Source: Cocos nucifera (Eukaryota; Streptophyta; Magnoliopsida; Arecales; Arecaceae). From it: a stretch of 64,000 bases of DNA. Both the position numbers and the translations under genes were made by a program. The notes under the pieces are model-generated. The model saw only the letters and a program-made list of their open reading frames with translations. It made no database searches and had not been told where the DNA came from. Of this stretch, positions 12,801 through 21,840 are shown one piece after another. Where the stretch lies: positions 1,393,712 to 1,457,711 of the forward strand of contig QRFJ01000057.1 in NCBI GenBank assembly GCA_006176705.1. Direction: 5' to 3'. Numbering within the stretch: position 1 is the stretch's first letter; every line of letters starts with the position of its first letter.

Positions 12801-15387
12801 GACCTCTAAGGGGCCAATCTTCCTCCATGACCGACCTTGGGCTAAATTCAGAGGGTGGAGGGTTTTCGGAGGAAGCATCCAAGAGGTGAACAAAGATTTT
12901 ATAGGATGCATCCCCAACAATGACTTTGATGGACTTTGGAATAGCCTCAACATTCTCACAGAATGTAGAGATCTCAAGCATACCCATGTCTCTGCCTTTT
13001 AAACATCTTGAATTGACAGTCTCTAATAAAGCAAATCTAGAGATAATCTTTCGAGCGGACTCCACGTCCCATGCATGTCGAGGAAGACCAATAAGCTTTA
13101 AGGACACTCTAAAACCAAGAGAATGGGGCCGAGCATCCATCCTATAAGATCAAGGCTTGACAGAGAATTTAAATCTTGTGTCTCTATAAAAATCCTAGCG
13201 AGCAGCACGATCGAGAAGATCTCTGAAATGAAAGACCACTACAAAAGAGTTGAAACCGAACCTGATCGGATCCCATGGGAAGGATGAATGAAATCTTTTC
13301 AGGGCAGCAGCCATCCTTTGAGGGCCAGGGGGAGGATTTCTACTGGCTACCAAAGTTACACGGACGATACCAGTAAGGAGGTACTGGCTAAACTTTTGTA
13401 AATGGGTCCCCTCAGTAGGAAGGAAAACATTCAAGCTCTCAGGACATCCAAGAATGAAGAGAGTAGCAGGTTTTGCCATGGTTGTCCGACCAACTCTACA
13501 GGTACACGAAGAGTGCCCCACCTTTTCGCAACAAAAACACACCAAGCCATTTCGACACTCTCTCTTTTGTAGTGGCCAAAGTCACCGCAACGGAAGCAAG
13601 ATCCTTTCTTGAAAGGAAAGGATCTAGGGAAAAATCTCTTCTCTACATTTGACTTCTTAAAGGAGGGGAAGTGAAGATGATTATTGCTAGAGTTAAGGCG
13701 AGTCTCAGGGTTGTTGAGGGCAGAGGCAACATCATGAAATAGCTCCTTTCAAGATCTGCCACCATGCTTCCAAGGTTGAGAAACAAACTCCGGAGAGATG
13801 AAACACCAAACTCCGAGAGCATCTCTGCCACCACCAATAGGGACGGCGTTCACCCCAGTAAGAACGGCCTCCGAGGAACACCAATCCCTATTTTGAATAC
13901 CAGAACTCCATTGACTCTCGGCGAATGCAATGAAGCCTCCACGAACAACTCGAACGCCCCGGCGACCTCCACGATTACCACCACGGCCACCACGCCCTCT
14001 ACGACCGCTTCTCAAATTTTTCATGTACTTCATGCAAATCCCTAGGTTTGCATAATTTAAACTTACGAAATTTGTTTTGAGTGCGCAAGTGGACGGTATA
14101 CAGATGCCTGTTTGATATAGTTTTCTAAAAATTGATTACTGGCTTGTGGTTTAATTGCCATTTAACCATCAAAACTTGTTGCTAAAAATATTAGTATTAT
14201 TGACCGGTCTAATTGTGGGCAAATTGAGGATCAGCCCCTCAAATGAAAGATGCTCACACCTAGATATTTTATTTCTGGTCCCTGGCTCTGGTAGCATTAC
14301 ATGGTGAGTCCCTAGTACTCTACCCTCTACGTAAAATCCAGCCTCAATTATGTAAAAAGAGATGTTAACTACATTTAAAGGACTGAAATAAAAATGGTGT
14401 GTAAGAGTTAAGTATCAAATGGCAGCATACCCTATACCTTATGTACAGGGTTAAAGAACCAGCGCTAAGTTTCCTTTTAATTTTTAGCCACTAACATATG
14501 TATATAAAATAAGATACACATGTGCATGAAATCAGACACAAACATTTGAGCAAAACAAAAAAAAAAAAAAAAAAACAAAAAGAAAAACGAATGAAAGAAG
14601 AAACAACGCAGAAGTATGCAAAAAATACACACGAGGACCAAAACTAATCATCCAATGTTTAAGGGACTGCTTTGTGTATCAGTCGTTGGAATCGACTTGT
14701 TCTGATCCAATGTTTAAAATCAAATCTATTTATCAATTAAAAATAATATTGTTATTCACTGAACAAAGATTTAATCAGGTAGCAATATCGCTTTTCCATA
14801 CTGCAATAATGAAGGTGATAAAATCCATCATTTTACGTTTCAATGAACTCAGCAAGCAAGAAACTTGTAGAGAAAGGTTGTTATATATCTCCATTAATAT
14901 AATGGCTAATACCTCTTAACAAATTAAAAGGCCAATTATTTGACAATTAAAATTCTCGCATCAACCAGTGCGAAAATATGAGTGAGAGAGGAATTGAAAA
15001 CGAACCAGAAGGTAGAGGGTGGACGAAATGATGATAGTCCCATACCGGCCGAGGTACGAATCGGCGATGAACGCCCCGAGGAGTGGAAGCATCGACGCCA
15101 CTCCGGACCATGCGTTCACTGCGGTAGCGGCCGCCGCCGTCGACTGGCCGAGGGCCCCCGTCAGGTAGGTGATCAAGTTGGAGGCTATGCCGGCGTTCGC
15201 GGACCTCTCCGCTATCTCCAGCCCTGCATGCCCACCCAAGGATCGGTGTTCTCATCGAATCAACCGCTGGTGATTATGGAACAGTAGAGAGAAATGCAAG
15301 AGATCGATATCGTCAAATACCGATGACGAACAGCGCAGCATTCCACCGGCCGGTGGCCGGCCTGGTGTTAGGCCGGCCGGCGTCCAT
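6815..15387 (-). CDS. NRT1/PTR family transporter (NPF5-type), four exons
   Basis: Proton-coupled membrane transporter of the plant NPF family (nitrate, peptide or other small solutes), best matched to the NPF5.10-like group; membrane and substrate cannot be told from sequence. Exons on the minus strand: 15321-15387, 15006-15223, 7751-8292 and 6815-7610, all joined by GT-AG in compatible phases. This gives 540 residues, a little short of the usual 560-600. The ATG at 15387 starts MDAGRPNTRPATGRW. The proton-coupling ExxER motif is at residues 25-29. Exon 2 carries GIASNLITYLTG and ADSYLGRY, exon 3 the FYFSLYVVALAQGGQTPC and GADQFDEN blocks. Exon 4 carries PIWASCLFYSVVLCQSSTFF, GLQEFFYDQVP and FARSYVY. 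Oddities: ERSANAG replaces the usual ERFAYYG, and the central cytosolic loop lacks the usual FLDKA segment. Intron 2 (6.7 kb) holds a LINE. No stop breaks the frame, so it may be functional. Confidence 0.9.
8409..8421 (+). repeat. Target-site duplication, left copy
   Basis: CCTAGGTTTGCAT here is repeated exactly at 14041-14053, flanking the LINE. The A-rich 3' tail (read as T on this strand) follows at once. Confidence 0.9.
8737..11948 (-). pseudogene. LINE ORF2: endonuclease, reverse transcriptase, zf-RVT
   Basis: Begins MLIVSWNVRGVGAPAKRRAI at 11948, the start of an AP-type endonuclease domain, with ESK, a WLLRGDFNF block and a shared stretch near DRFLLS. It runs unbroken for 503 codons to a stop at 10437, at ALIPKK. 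The next residues in the same frame (ARDLRPISLLNYIYK) show that this is a simple nonsense change. RT continues with LDFEKAFDCLSWNFL (about 10190), GDPLSPALFI (about 10010) and the catalytic FADD at 9882-9893. The zf-RVT domain lies near 8737-9078 with its Cys/His pattern (CGASSKTISHLLLKC). The cut-and-prime enzyme of target-primed reverse transcription; now inactive because of stops, for example at 10311 and 10437. Confidence 0.88.
12001..14033 (-). pseudogene. LINE ORF1: RG-rich N-terminus and zinc-knuckle nucleic-acid binding protein
   Basis: Minus-strand frames at 13749-14033 (RG/RGG-rich), about 13570-13740 (FHDVASALNNPETRL, then KKGSCFRCGDFGHYKRE) and 12001-13545 (CFCCEKVGHSSC and onward) together form a LINE ORF1. 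Two CCHC knuckles lie close together, as usual in plant LINE ORF1. The frame shifts between them at an extra AG in the CTCTCTCT run near 13559-13565. The long downstream part stays in one frame from 13545 to 12001 but has stops at about 13192, 13141-13170 and 12307. It would bind element RNA as the particle protein; now broken. Confidence 0.8.
14041..14053 (+). repeat. Target-site duplication, right copy
   Basis: Exact copy of the 13 bp at 8409-8421, marking the 5' end of the minus-strand LINE at 14040. Confidence 0.9.
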
Positions 15388-15799
15388 CTCTCTCTCCTCC
15401 TCTCCCTCTCCCTTTCTATCTGTGTCTTGTCGTTCGAAAACTGAGGATGGTTGCAGGACAGAAAAAAACGTTTATGAAACTGTTAAACAGTGCGCCGGAT
15501 GATGCCGCGTAAGCGTGCGATTTCGAATCTTTTAGATCACAGCCGTTGGTTTTACGTTACCGTTGGCAAGCATTTTTTTGGGTACCGGCTATGTAGTGTT
15601 GCCAAATCCACGGCGGGGGCCATGGGATGACCCCGGAGACCCGACAGCTCGCCCAACGAATCTCGACAGATGCCGCGTAGGGTGATTGCAGTCATGAGAG
15701 GAAGACGGATGGGGTTGAACGGATTGATGATAGATAGCTCCAACCTCTCTTCCTCAATCCTTATCGCAGAAGCTGCAGGTTCTAGAAGGCCAAATTGGG

Positions 15800-16850
15800 G
15801 CCTTGGAAGATTAGACGGCCTTCGCCCTCTTCTCCTGGGTCTCTTGTCCGGTTCCATCAACTGGCTGCCCTCCTTGCTTCCATTTCACTTAGCTAAGAAG
15901 ATGATCAAGCTAATTGGTGGAAATTGACTGGAAACAAGTCATCTACCGCCACCTCTCTTTACAAATTCTTGAACTCCAGAGGCATCAAATGTTCTTTTGC
16001 AGGTTCATTATGGAAGCCCAGGGTGCGTTTGAAGGTTTATATTTTTATAAGTAAAAGATTTATTTAAAAATTTATATTTTTTTAAATAAATATTTTTTAA
16101 ATAATATTTAGATAAAAATTAATTTATTCATATTCTTTTATGCATGAAAAAATAGCTTTGAAATATGTTATCCATGTTCTTTTACATTACTACTTTTCTT
16201 GGTAAGTTACTAAAATTTATCCATATTTTCTATAATATCCTTCATATTTTTTAGATTTAAAGAAAGTGGATGATTAAATTATTGGATATTGAATAATGGA
16301 GGCATTAGAAATGAGGATAGGATTTTTTAGGAATAAAATTGAATGCTTATTTTACTAGCTGATGCAAAAATGATTTAGTCACCTCTTAGATAGGTATGAT
16401 TTTTTTTTTATTTCATGGGTAAATGCTATCCATGAAAAATAACTTTCGATCAATGATATTTACCTAGATGGTTCTTAAAGATTAAATGCTTCTCGTGGCT
16501 TTGCCAGAAAATGAGGTTGAATACAGGAGATGCTACGAGGAAAAAACTTGGGTAAGATCTTGGTGGGTGTGTACCGTGTAATGAGCAATAGATCATTTAT
16601 TCTCTTCTTATAGTTTCTTTTCTACCATTTGGAAAGCCGGCTGTATATTCTCCTGGTGTGACCCGTCCTCAATTCACCTTTGAACACGTTTGTATAGTTT
16701 GGAGAAAGCAGAACTTCTCTAAACCCTCTCGACCTATTATCTTGATGTTGTTATTCACCATGTGTTGGGTGTGTTGGAGAGAAGAATATTCCTCAACCAG
16801 AAGGCTTTTATTACCGGTGTCGCATCTAATAAAGGCATAGTCTGTCTACT
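15800..16850 (+). mobile_element. Decayed LINE 3' fragment (zf-RVT domain), split by an AT-rich insertion
   Basis: In plus-strand frames, DDQANWWKLTGNKS and SLYKFLNSRGIK (about 15900-16000), SLWKPRVRLKV (about 16008-16045), WLCQKMRLNTGDATRKKLG (about 16495-16555) and a block ending in the 60-codon frame at 16658-16840 (ILMLLFTMCWVCWREEYSS) fit the C-terminal zf-RVT region of a plant LINE. The reading is broken by stops and by about 430 bp of AT-rich sequence. It lies on the opposite strand to the NPF gene and within 0.5 kb of its start, so it may overlap the promoter region. The left end is uncertain. Confidence 0.6.
16046..16475. other. AT-rich insertion inside the LINE fragment
   Basis: LINE-like coding (LKVYIF) stops near 16045 and resumes with LKIKCFSWL near 16475. 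The DNA between is AT-rich and non-coding. The left edge contains GGGTGCGTTTG, a sequence often found at ends of small plant DNA transposons, but I see no clear inverted copy at the right edge, so the type is unknown. Confidence 0.35.
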
Positions 16851-18029
16851 CAGTGCTTCAGAAAATTTTGTATATAATTAAATCTTGAGAGAATCTCTGC
16901 TTAGAAAGTTCGGTCGACGGTCAAGGAAAGATCCGGAGCAATCTGCTATCTATGGTTGGAGCCACCTAGCATGGCCAGGACCATGATTTGTGTCTCAGCC
17001 CACCCCCCTATGGCAGCTTGCTCTTCCTCTTACCATCTGTTCACGTCAAATTTCAGCTGGAACTCAAATGCAATCACTTAACCTTCTTTTTAACCTTCGT
17101 CCATCTTAAATGATGGTTGGACTCTTTCTTTTTTGATGTTATGCAGCTCGGCGACCTTCTTTCACCTTTTTTTTTCTTCCTTATCCGTACACTTTCTATC
17201 ATAAAAATAGGATGGCAGTTCGCCTGCTTCTCTTTTCATCAAAAATACTACCGTCTCATCCGAGAGGCTCTCAATCTTCAATCACTGGTCAAAGATGGTG
17301 CAATCAAGAGCTTTAGGTGGAATTAGGAAAAAGCTGGGCAAAAGTCAAAGATCTGAAACATAAATTGCTTAGTGCTTAGCATGTCTTTTTGGCCGGCGAC
17401 AGGAGTTCTATTTACAATTATATTTTGCTGTAGCTCTAGTTCCTTGCAATTGGCTGCAGGGTTGTGCTGATTTCTCGCTTATGGATGAGAAGAAAGGATC
17501 GAGCGGATTATTTGGGCTGTATGCGAACACGATGGAGACGCACTGCTTCCGAATTTTTCCTATAGTATCATAATCGCATTTCAAGAAAGTTCCATTTTGG
17601 TGCATCTCACTTTGTATCCGTGTAACCATGTCTCCTTGATGTTCGTCTCTGTTCTCCTTTGCTTTTGATGCTATCTTATCTACCATAGTTGTCTTCCCCA
17701 TTTAGTTGTTGTAACGCAATCACAAAACTGCCCCCGAGGATATCTTTGCTATAAATATCATTCTGCGCATATAAAAAATAAACAAAAAATTATAGGAATT
17801 CAGCACACAGCATAGTCCAAGACAACGAATGGAGTCCAACGAGTCCAAAAACAGCCCAAATGGAGTCCAAATGGAGAAGATACGAATCCATATCAACAGC
17901 AACCAGGCTAGCTCTGGCATGCAACCGAGCCGGCTCGAACCACAGCCGAACCGACTATCTCATGCTCCGCTCTTGAGAGAGCCAACTCAACGGGTGCGAA
18001 CAGACACAATGAGATTTTCTGTTTAGACT
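16851..18029. other. Intergenic, no gene recognised
   Basis: Open frames at 17117-17326 (plus) and 17408-17701 (minus) match nothing I know. The right part, from about 17720, may belong to the copia LTR whose 5' border I could not fix. Confidence 0.5.
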
Positions 18030-18663
18030 CAGATTGTGACTAATCTAAGAAGTCTACGGGATTTGTACGTAGACCATAGGATCTAGCGGTCAGGAAGGGT
18101 TACGGTCATAATCTGAAGATTGAAAAATATTCTAAAACTCCATTAAGGACATGTTCGACTCGTATTAGAAGAATAAATTCTGTCAGAACTCCTGTGAACT
18201 GCTGAAAAAAGATTATCATCCTATTTAAAGGGCTGAGGTACTGTGAAGCGTGTGTGTGTGGTGAAAGTAGCACGTGTGTGCATCCAAAGAGCAGGGAGAG
18301 TCCAAAAAGGGTCCAAAGAAAATTGTAGAGTTTTGTAAGGCCTTTTTTAAAGAATTAAAGAGAGATCTTTTCTTTATAAAGAGAGTCTCTGTATTATTTT
18401 TCTTCTATAATTTTGTACTCTTTTGTGCCATGAAATAATAGATGGAACGTCAAGAAAATCTTGCCCATGGACGTAGGCAAAGTTAAGAGGCCGAACAACG
18501 TAAATCTGGTGTGCTTCTTTTTTTTTATTTTATTACTTAATTATCTTTATTTTCTGCATTCTATGTTTGTTCAAATTTTTTTCTCTACAAAATAATCTTT
18601 TCGTTGTGCTTGTGTGCCATGTGGATTGAGGTGTGCTCGGTTATCCCACGGTCGGTTCTTTCA
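18030..18663 (+). repeat. Copia 5' LTR, plus-strand arm (left border uncertain)
   Basis: Aligns with the reverse complement of about 24568-25100: shared blocks include TGTGCATCCA, the TATTATTTTTCT stretch, CCCATGGACGTAGGC, and GTAAATCTGGTGT. It ends in TTTCA at 18663, just before the primer site. The left border was not fixed. Confidence 0.6.
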
Positions 18664-18666
18664 ATT

Positions 18667-18679
18667 CGATATCAGAGTC
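18667..18679 (+). other. Degenerate primer binding site (initiator Met tRNA type)
   Basis: CGATATCAGAGTC sits where the minus arm has TTGGTATCAGAGC, the complement of the initiator methionine tRNA 3' end used by most plant copia elements. Changes at several positions would weaken priming. Confidence 0.7.
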
Positions 18680-18717
18680 AAAAAATTCTTTTGTAGTTGG
18701 TTTGATTTCTTAAAATA

Positions 18718-21700
18718 ATGACGGGCAAGGCGAAGACAACCAAGTATGAGATACCAAAGTTTGATGGTTCAAATTTTGCACTATGAAAGATGAAGATGCA
18801 AGCGGTGTTAATTAAAGATGATTGTGAAGTTGCTTTACAAGGAAAGGAATGCAAACCACATGAGATGATGAATAGGCAATATGAGGAAAAAAACAAGCTG
18901 GCAATGGCGAACCTCTACTTGGCGTTGAATGATTCAATATTATTCAATATCGAGGCCGAGACTACTGCAAAAGGGGTTTGGAAAAAATTGAAGAACCTCT
19001 ATACAGGAAAGTTTTTGGTAAATAAAATATATTTGAGATGGCAATTATACAATCTCAAGATGAAGGATGGGGCACCAGTTTAAAAGCACTTGGGTGTGTT
19101 CAATTCTATTGTGAGCAAGCTTGCGGCCCTAGATGTAAGAATTGAAGATAAAGAGAATGCTAGCATTCTACTCTGTTCTATGCTAAAATCTTGAGATAAT
19201 CTTATCATGAACTTGAGTCATATTGAAACCCTCAAGATGGAGTCAGTTGTTGCATCATTGCTAACAGAGGAGATGAGATGGAAATCTAGCCAAGAAAGCT
19301 CTTTAGGAGAAGCATAGTAACAAGGAGAAGGCCTTTCGAGAGGAAACGTGATGATTGAGGAAAGACAAGATCTAAATCCAAAGATAAAAAGAAGATAAAA
19401 TGCTGGAATTATGAAAAATTAGGGCACATGAGGAAAGATTGCCGGGCTAAAAAAGTTGATACAAAATCTGAATCAGAAAACTTCCAAAGTAAAATTGTCG
19501 TAGGTCAAGCTGGTTCAGCCACTTCAAAAGATGGGGATGCATTAATGGCAATAGATAGATCTGAACTCCATTGGATCTTGGATTCAAGGGCATCTTTTCA
19601 CATGACTCCTTTTAGAGAGTGGTTTCAGACATACAAACCATAGGATGGTGGAATTATCTATTTGGATAATAATACAAAGTATCCTATAGTTGGAGTGGGA
19701 GATGTTCGGATCAAGATGTTCGATGGTATAGTCCAGACATTTTGCCATGTTCCTGCACTTTGCAAGAGTTTACTATTACTTGGAAAGCTTTGTAAGCAAG
19801 GTTTAAATTTGTCAGAGAGAAAGATCAACTGAAGGTGTGCCAAGAATGTTTGATGATGATTAAGAAAGAGTAGATAGATGGTCTTTATAAATTGATGGGC
19901 AAGACTCAGGTGGGAGAAGCGGCAGTAGCAAGTATAAAGATGGTGTCCTCGATAGTTTGGCATCATCGTTTGGACATATGAGCGAGCGCGGGCTACAGAT
20001 ACTATCAAATAAGGAGCTTCTTCCAGAATACAAGTCAACATCACTGGAATTTTATGAAGACTGCATCTATGGTAAACAAAGAAGACTCTTTCTCTTTATC
20101 ACAGCATCGGAGTAAGAAATTTTTTGAGCTTATCTACTCAGATACTTGGAAGTCGCCTAATAAGTCACTGGGCGGATGTTCTTACATCGTTTCCTTCATT
20201 AATGACTATTCCCGGAAGGCTTGGATATATATTCTAAAGCGGAAGTCCGACATTTTTGAAACCTTCAAGAAATTCAAGACTCTAGTGGAGAATAAAAAGA
20301 ATTTGAAAATCAAGTGCCTGCGTTCAGATAATGGAAGAGAATATTGCTCCAAAAAATTTGAAGAGTTTTATGGCAAGCATAAAATTCGACGACACCTCAC
20401 AGTTTTTGGGACACCGCAACAAAATGGCGTGGCCGAGAGGTTTAATAGAACACTCATAGAGAGGGTCCAAAGTATACTGAGTACCACAAAACTGGATAAG
20501 AGATTTTAGGCAGAAGCTACAAGCATGGCTTATTATTTAATCAATCGACCGCCAACAAAATCACTTGGGTTGGATATTCTAGAAGAACTTTGGAGCAGCA
20601 AATCTGTAAATTATTTCCATCTCCATATCTTTGAATGTGATGCATATGCATGGATATCAAAAGAGAGGAGGACAAACTTGGACAAAAACTCTCGAAGATG
20701 CATTTTTCTTGGTTATGCTACCGGAGTAAAGGGTATCGCTTGTGAGACCCTACTATCCATAAGATTTTTGTTAGCCGAGATGTTATTTTCAATGAAGAAT
20801 CTTTTCAAGACACCAAGAAAAAACAAGATGATGATGCTGTTACTCTTATTGAGTTTCTTGATGCACGCGATGAGGAACAAGCATAAGTAAATGATGAGAT
20901 AGTTAATGATGAATCAGGTTCATAGTCTCCGCAATCACCTGAGGATACTATCTCACCGGAAGAGCTACCAATGGAGTCCGACAGACCTAGGAGGGTTATT
21001 AGACCTCCCACGAGGTATGACAATAATGTCACTGTTTCATTCCTTATGTTAACCATGTTTGTGCTTATGTTGCTTTAGTGGAGGAGGATGAACCAACTTC
21101 ATATAGAGAGGCTTGTGAGTCCACCAATGCTGGAAAGTGGTATTATGCTATGGAGGAGGAGATGGAGTCACTTCAGAAGAACAAGACTTTGGAGCTTGTG
21201 ATTTTACCGAAGAAAAAGAATTTGATCGACTGTCGATGGATCTATAAGGTGAAAAAGGATACAGACGAAAATATGGAGAGATTTAAAGCACGTTTAGTGG
21301 TGAAGGGATATGCTCAAAAGCTAGGAATTGACTTTGATGAGATCTTCTCACCGATGGTTAGTCTGGGTACTATTCAGATTATTTTGACGATCACGGCAGT
21401 CATGGATCTAAAACTTGAATAAATAGTTGTAAAGACGGCATTCTTATATGGTGATTTGGAGGAGGAGATTTATATGGCAAAATCTAAAGGTTTTATCAAA
21501 AAATGCAAGGAGCAATTAGTTTATCGACTAAACAAATCATTGTACGGTCTCAAACAGACACCAAAATATTAGTACAAGCGATTTAATTTCTTCATTATAA
21601 GTTTGGGATTTGATCGACTAGAGGTAGATCATTGTGCATATTTCTGCTGTTATGATGACAGAAGCTTCTATGTCTTGCTATTATATGTTGATGATATGAT

Positions 21701-21803
21701 GGTCGCGGAGAATAGCAAGAGTCGGATATCAAATTTGAAAACTCAGTTGGTTGGAGAGTTTGAGATGAAGAACTTAGGAGCCGTGAACCAAATACTCGAG
21801 ATA
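18718..21803 (+). pseudogene. Copia gag-pol remnant: gag, protease, integrase, partial RT
   Basis: Starts MTGKAKTTKYEIPKFDGSNF. Gag is interrupted at 18784-18786 by TGA where the family has Trp. The zinc knuckle (about 19399-19440) reads CWNYEKLGHMRKDC, with its second Cys changed to Tyr. The protease site (about 19576) reads WILDSRASFHM, with Arg in place of the catalytic-loop Gly. Integrase (20054-20509) keeps IYSDTW, SDNGREYCS and GTPQQNGVAERFNRT, and ends in a stop at 20507-20509. RT (21078-21803) keeps WIYKVKKDTDEN, LYGLKQTPKY and YVDD at 21684-21695. RT stops after about MKNLGAVNQI. Dead by several independent lesions. Confidence 0.85.
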
Positions 21804-21805
21804 AC

Positions 21806-21840
21806 GGTAATAGCATCATATCCCGATCTAATAGCATCGC
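21806..21840. other. Tail-to-tail junction of two copia copies, with filler
   Basis: Plus-strand RT coding ends at about 21805. Minus-strand RNase H coding (ending GYVFFMGGDAI) starts at about 21838 in window coordinates. Between them ATAGCATC occurs twice (21810-21817 and 21831-21838), and TATCCCGATCT (21819-21829) copies 21880-21890. Short copied filler of this kind is usual at repaired breaks. Confidence 0.7.

Larger units (their letters stand above)
8422..14040 (-). mobile_element. LINE retrotransposon, near full length, in NPF intron 2
   Basis: A 5.6-kb non-LTR element in the same orientation as the host gene. From its 5' end (14040) it has an RG-rich ORF1 start, zinc knuckles, an ORF1 C-terminal part, an ORF2 with endonuclease, reverse transcriptase and a zf-RVT tail, and an A-rich 3' end at 8422-8440. 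A perfect 13-bp duplication flanks it. Coding capacity is broken by only a few stops and small shifts, so insertion was fairly recent compared with the other elements in the window. Without it, intron 2 would be about 1.1 kb. Confidence 0.9.
18030..21809 (+). mobile_element. Ty1/copia element, plus-strand arm (Tork/TNT1-like)
   Basis: LTR, primer site, gag, protease, integrase and most of reverse transcriptase in the standard copia order, then an abrupt switch at about 21810 into an opposite-strand copy of the same family. There is no RNase H and no 3' LTR on this arm. Many Trp codons have become stops. The arm is non-functional. It is similar but not identical to the minus-strand arm. Confidence 0.85.

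Noticed and set aside
15552..15927. Open frames on both strands upstream of the NPF start
   Set aside because: No known family; the right part reads better as a decayed LINE tail in another frame.
16046..16475. Call of a specific hAT or Harbinger MITE from GGGTGCGTTTG
   Set aside because: No matching inverted end and no target duplication could be found.
17408..17701. 97-codon minus-strand ORF
   Set aside because: No recognised domain; lies in decayed repeat DNA beside the copia LTR.
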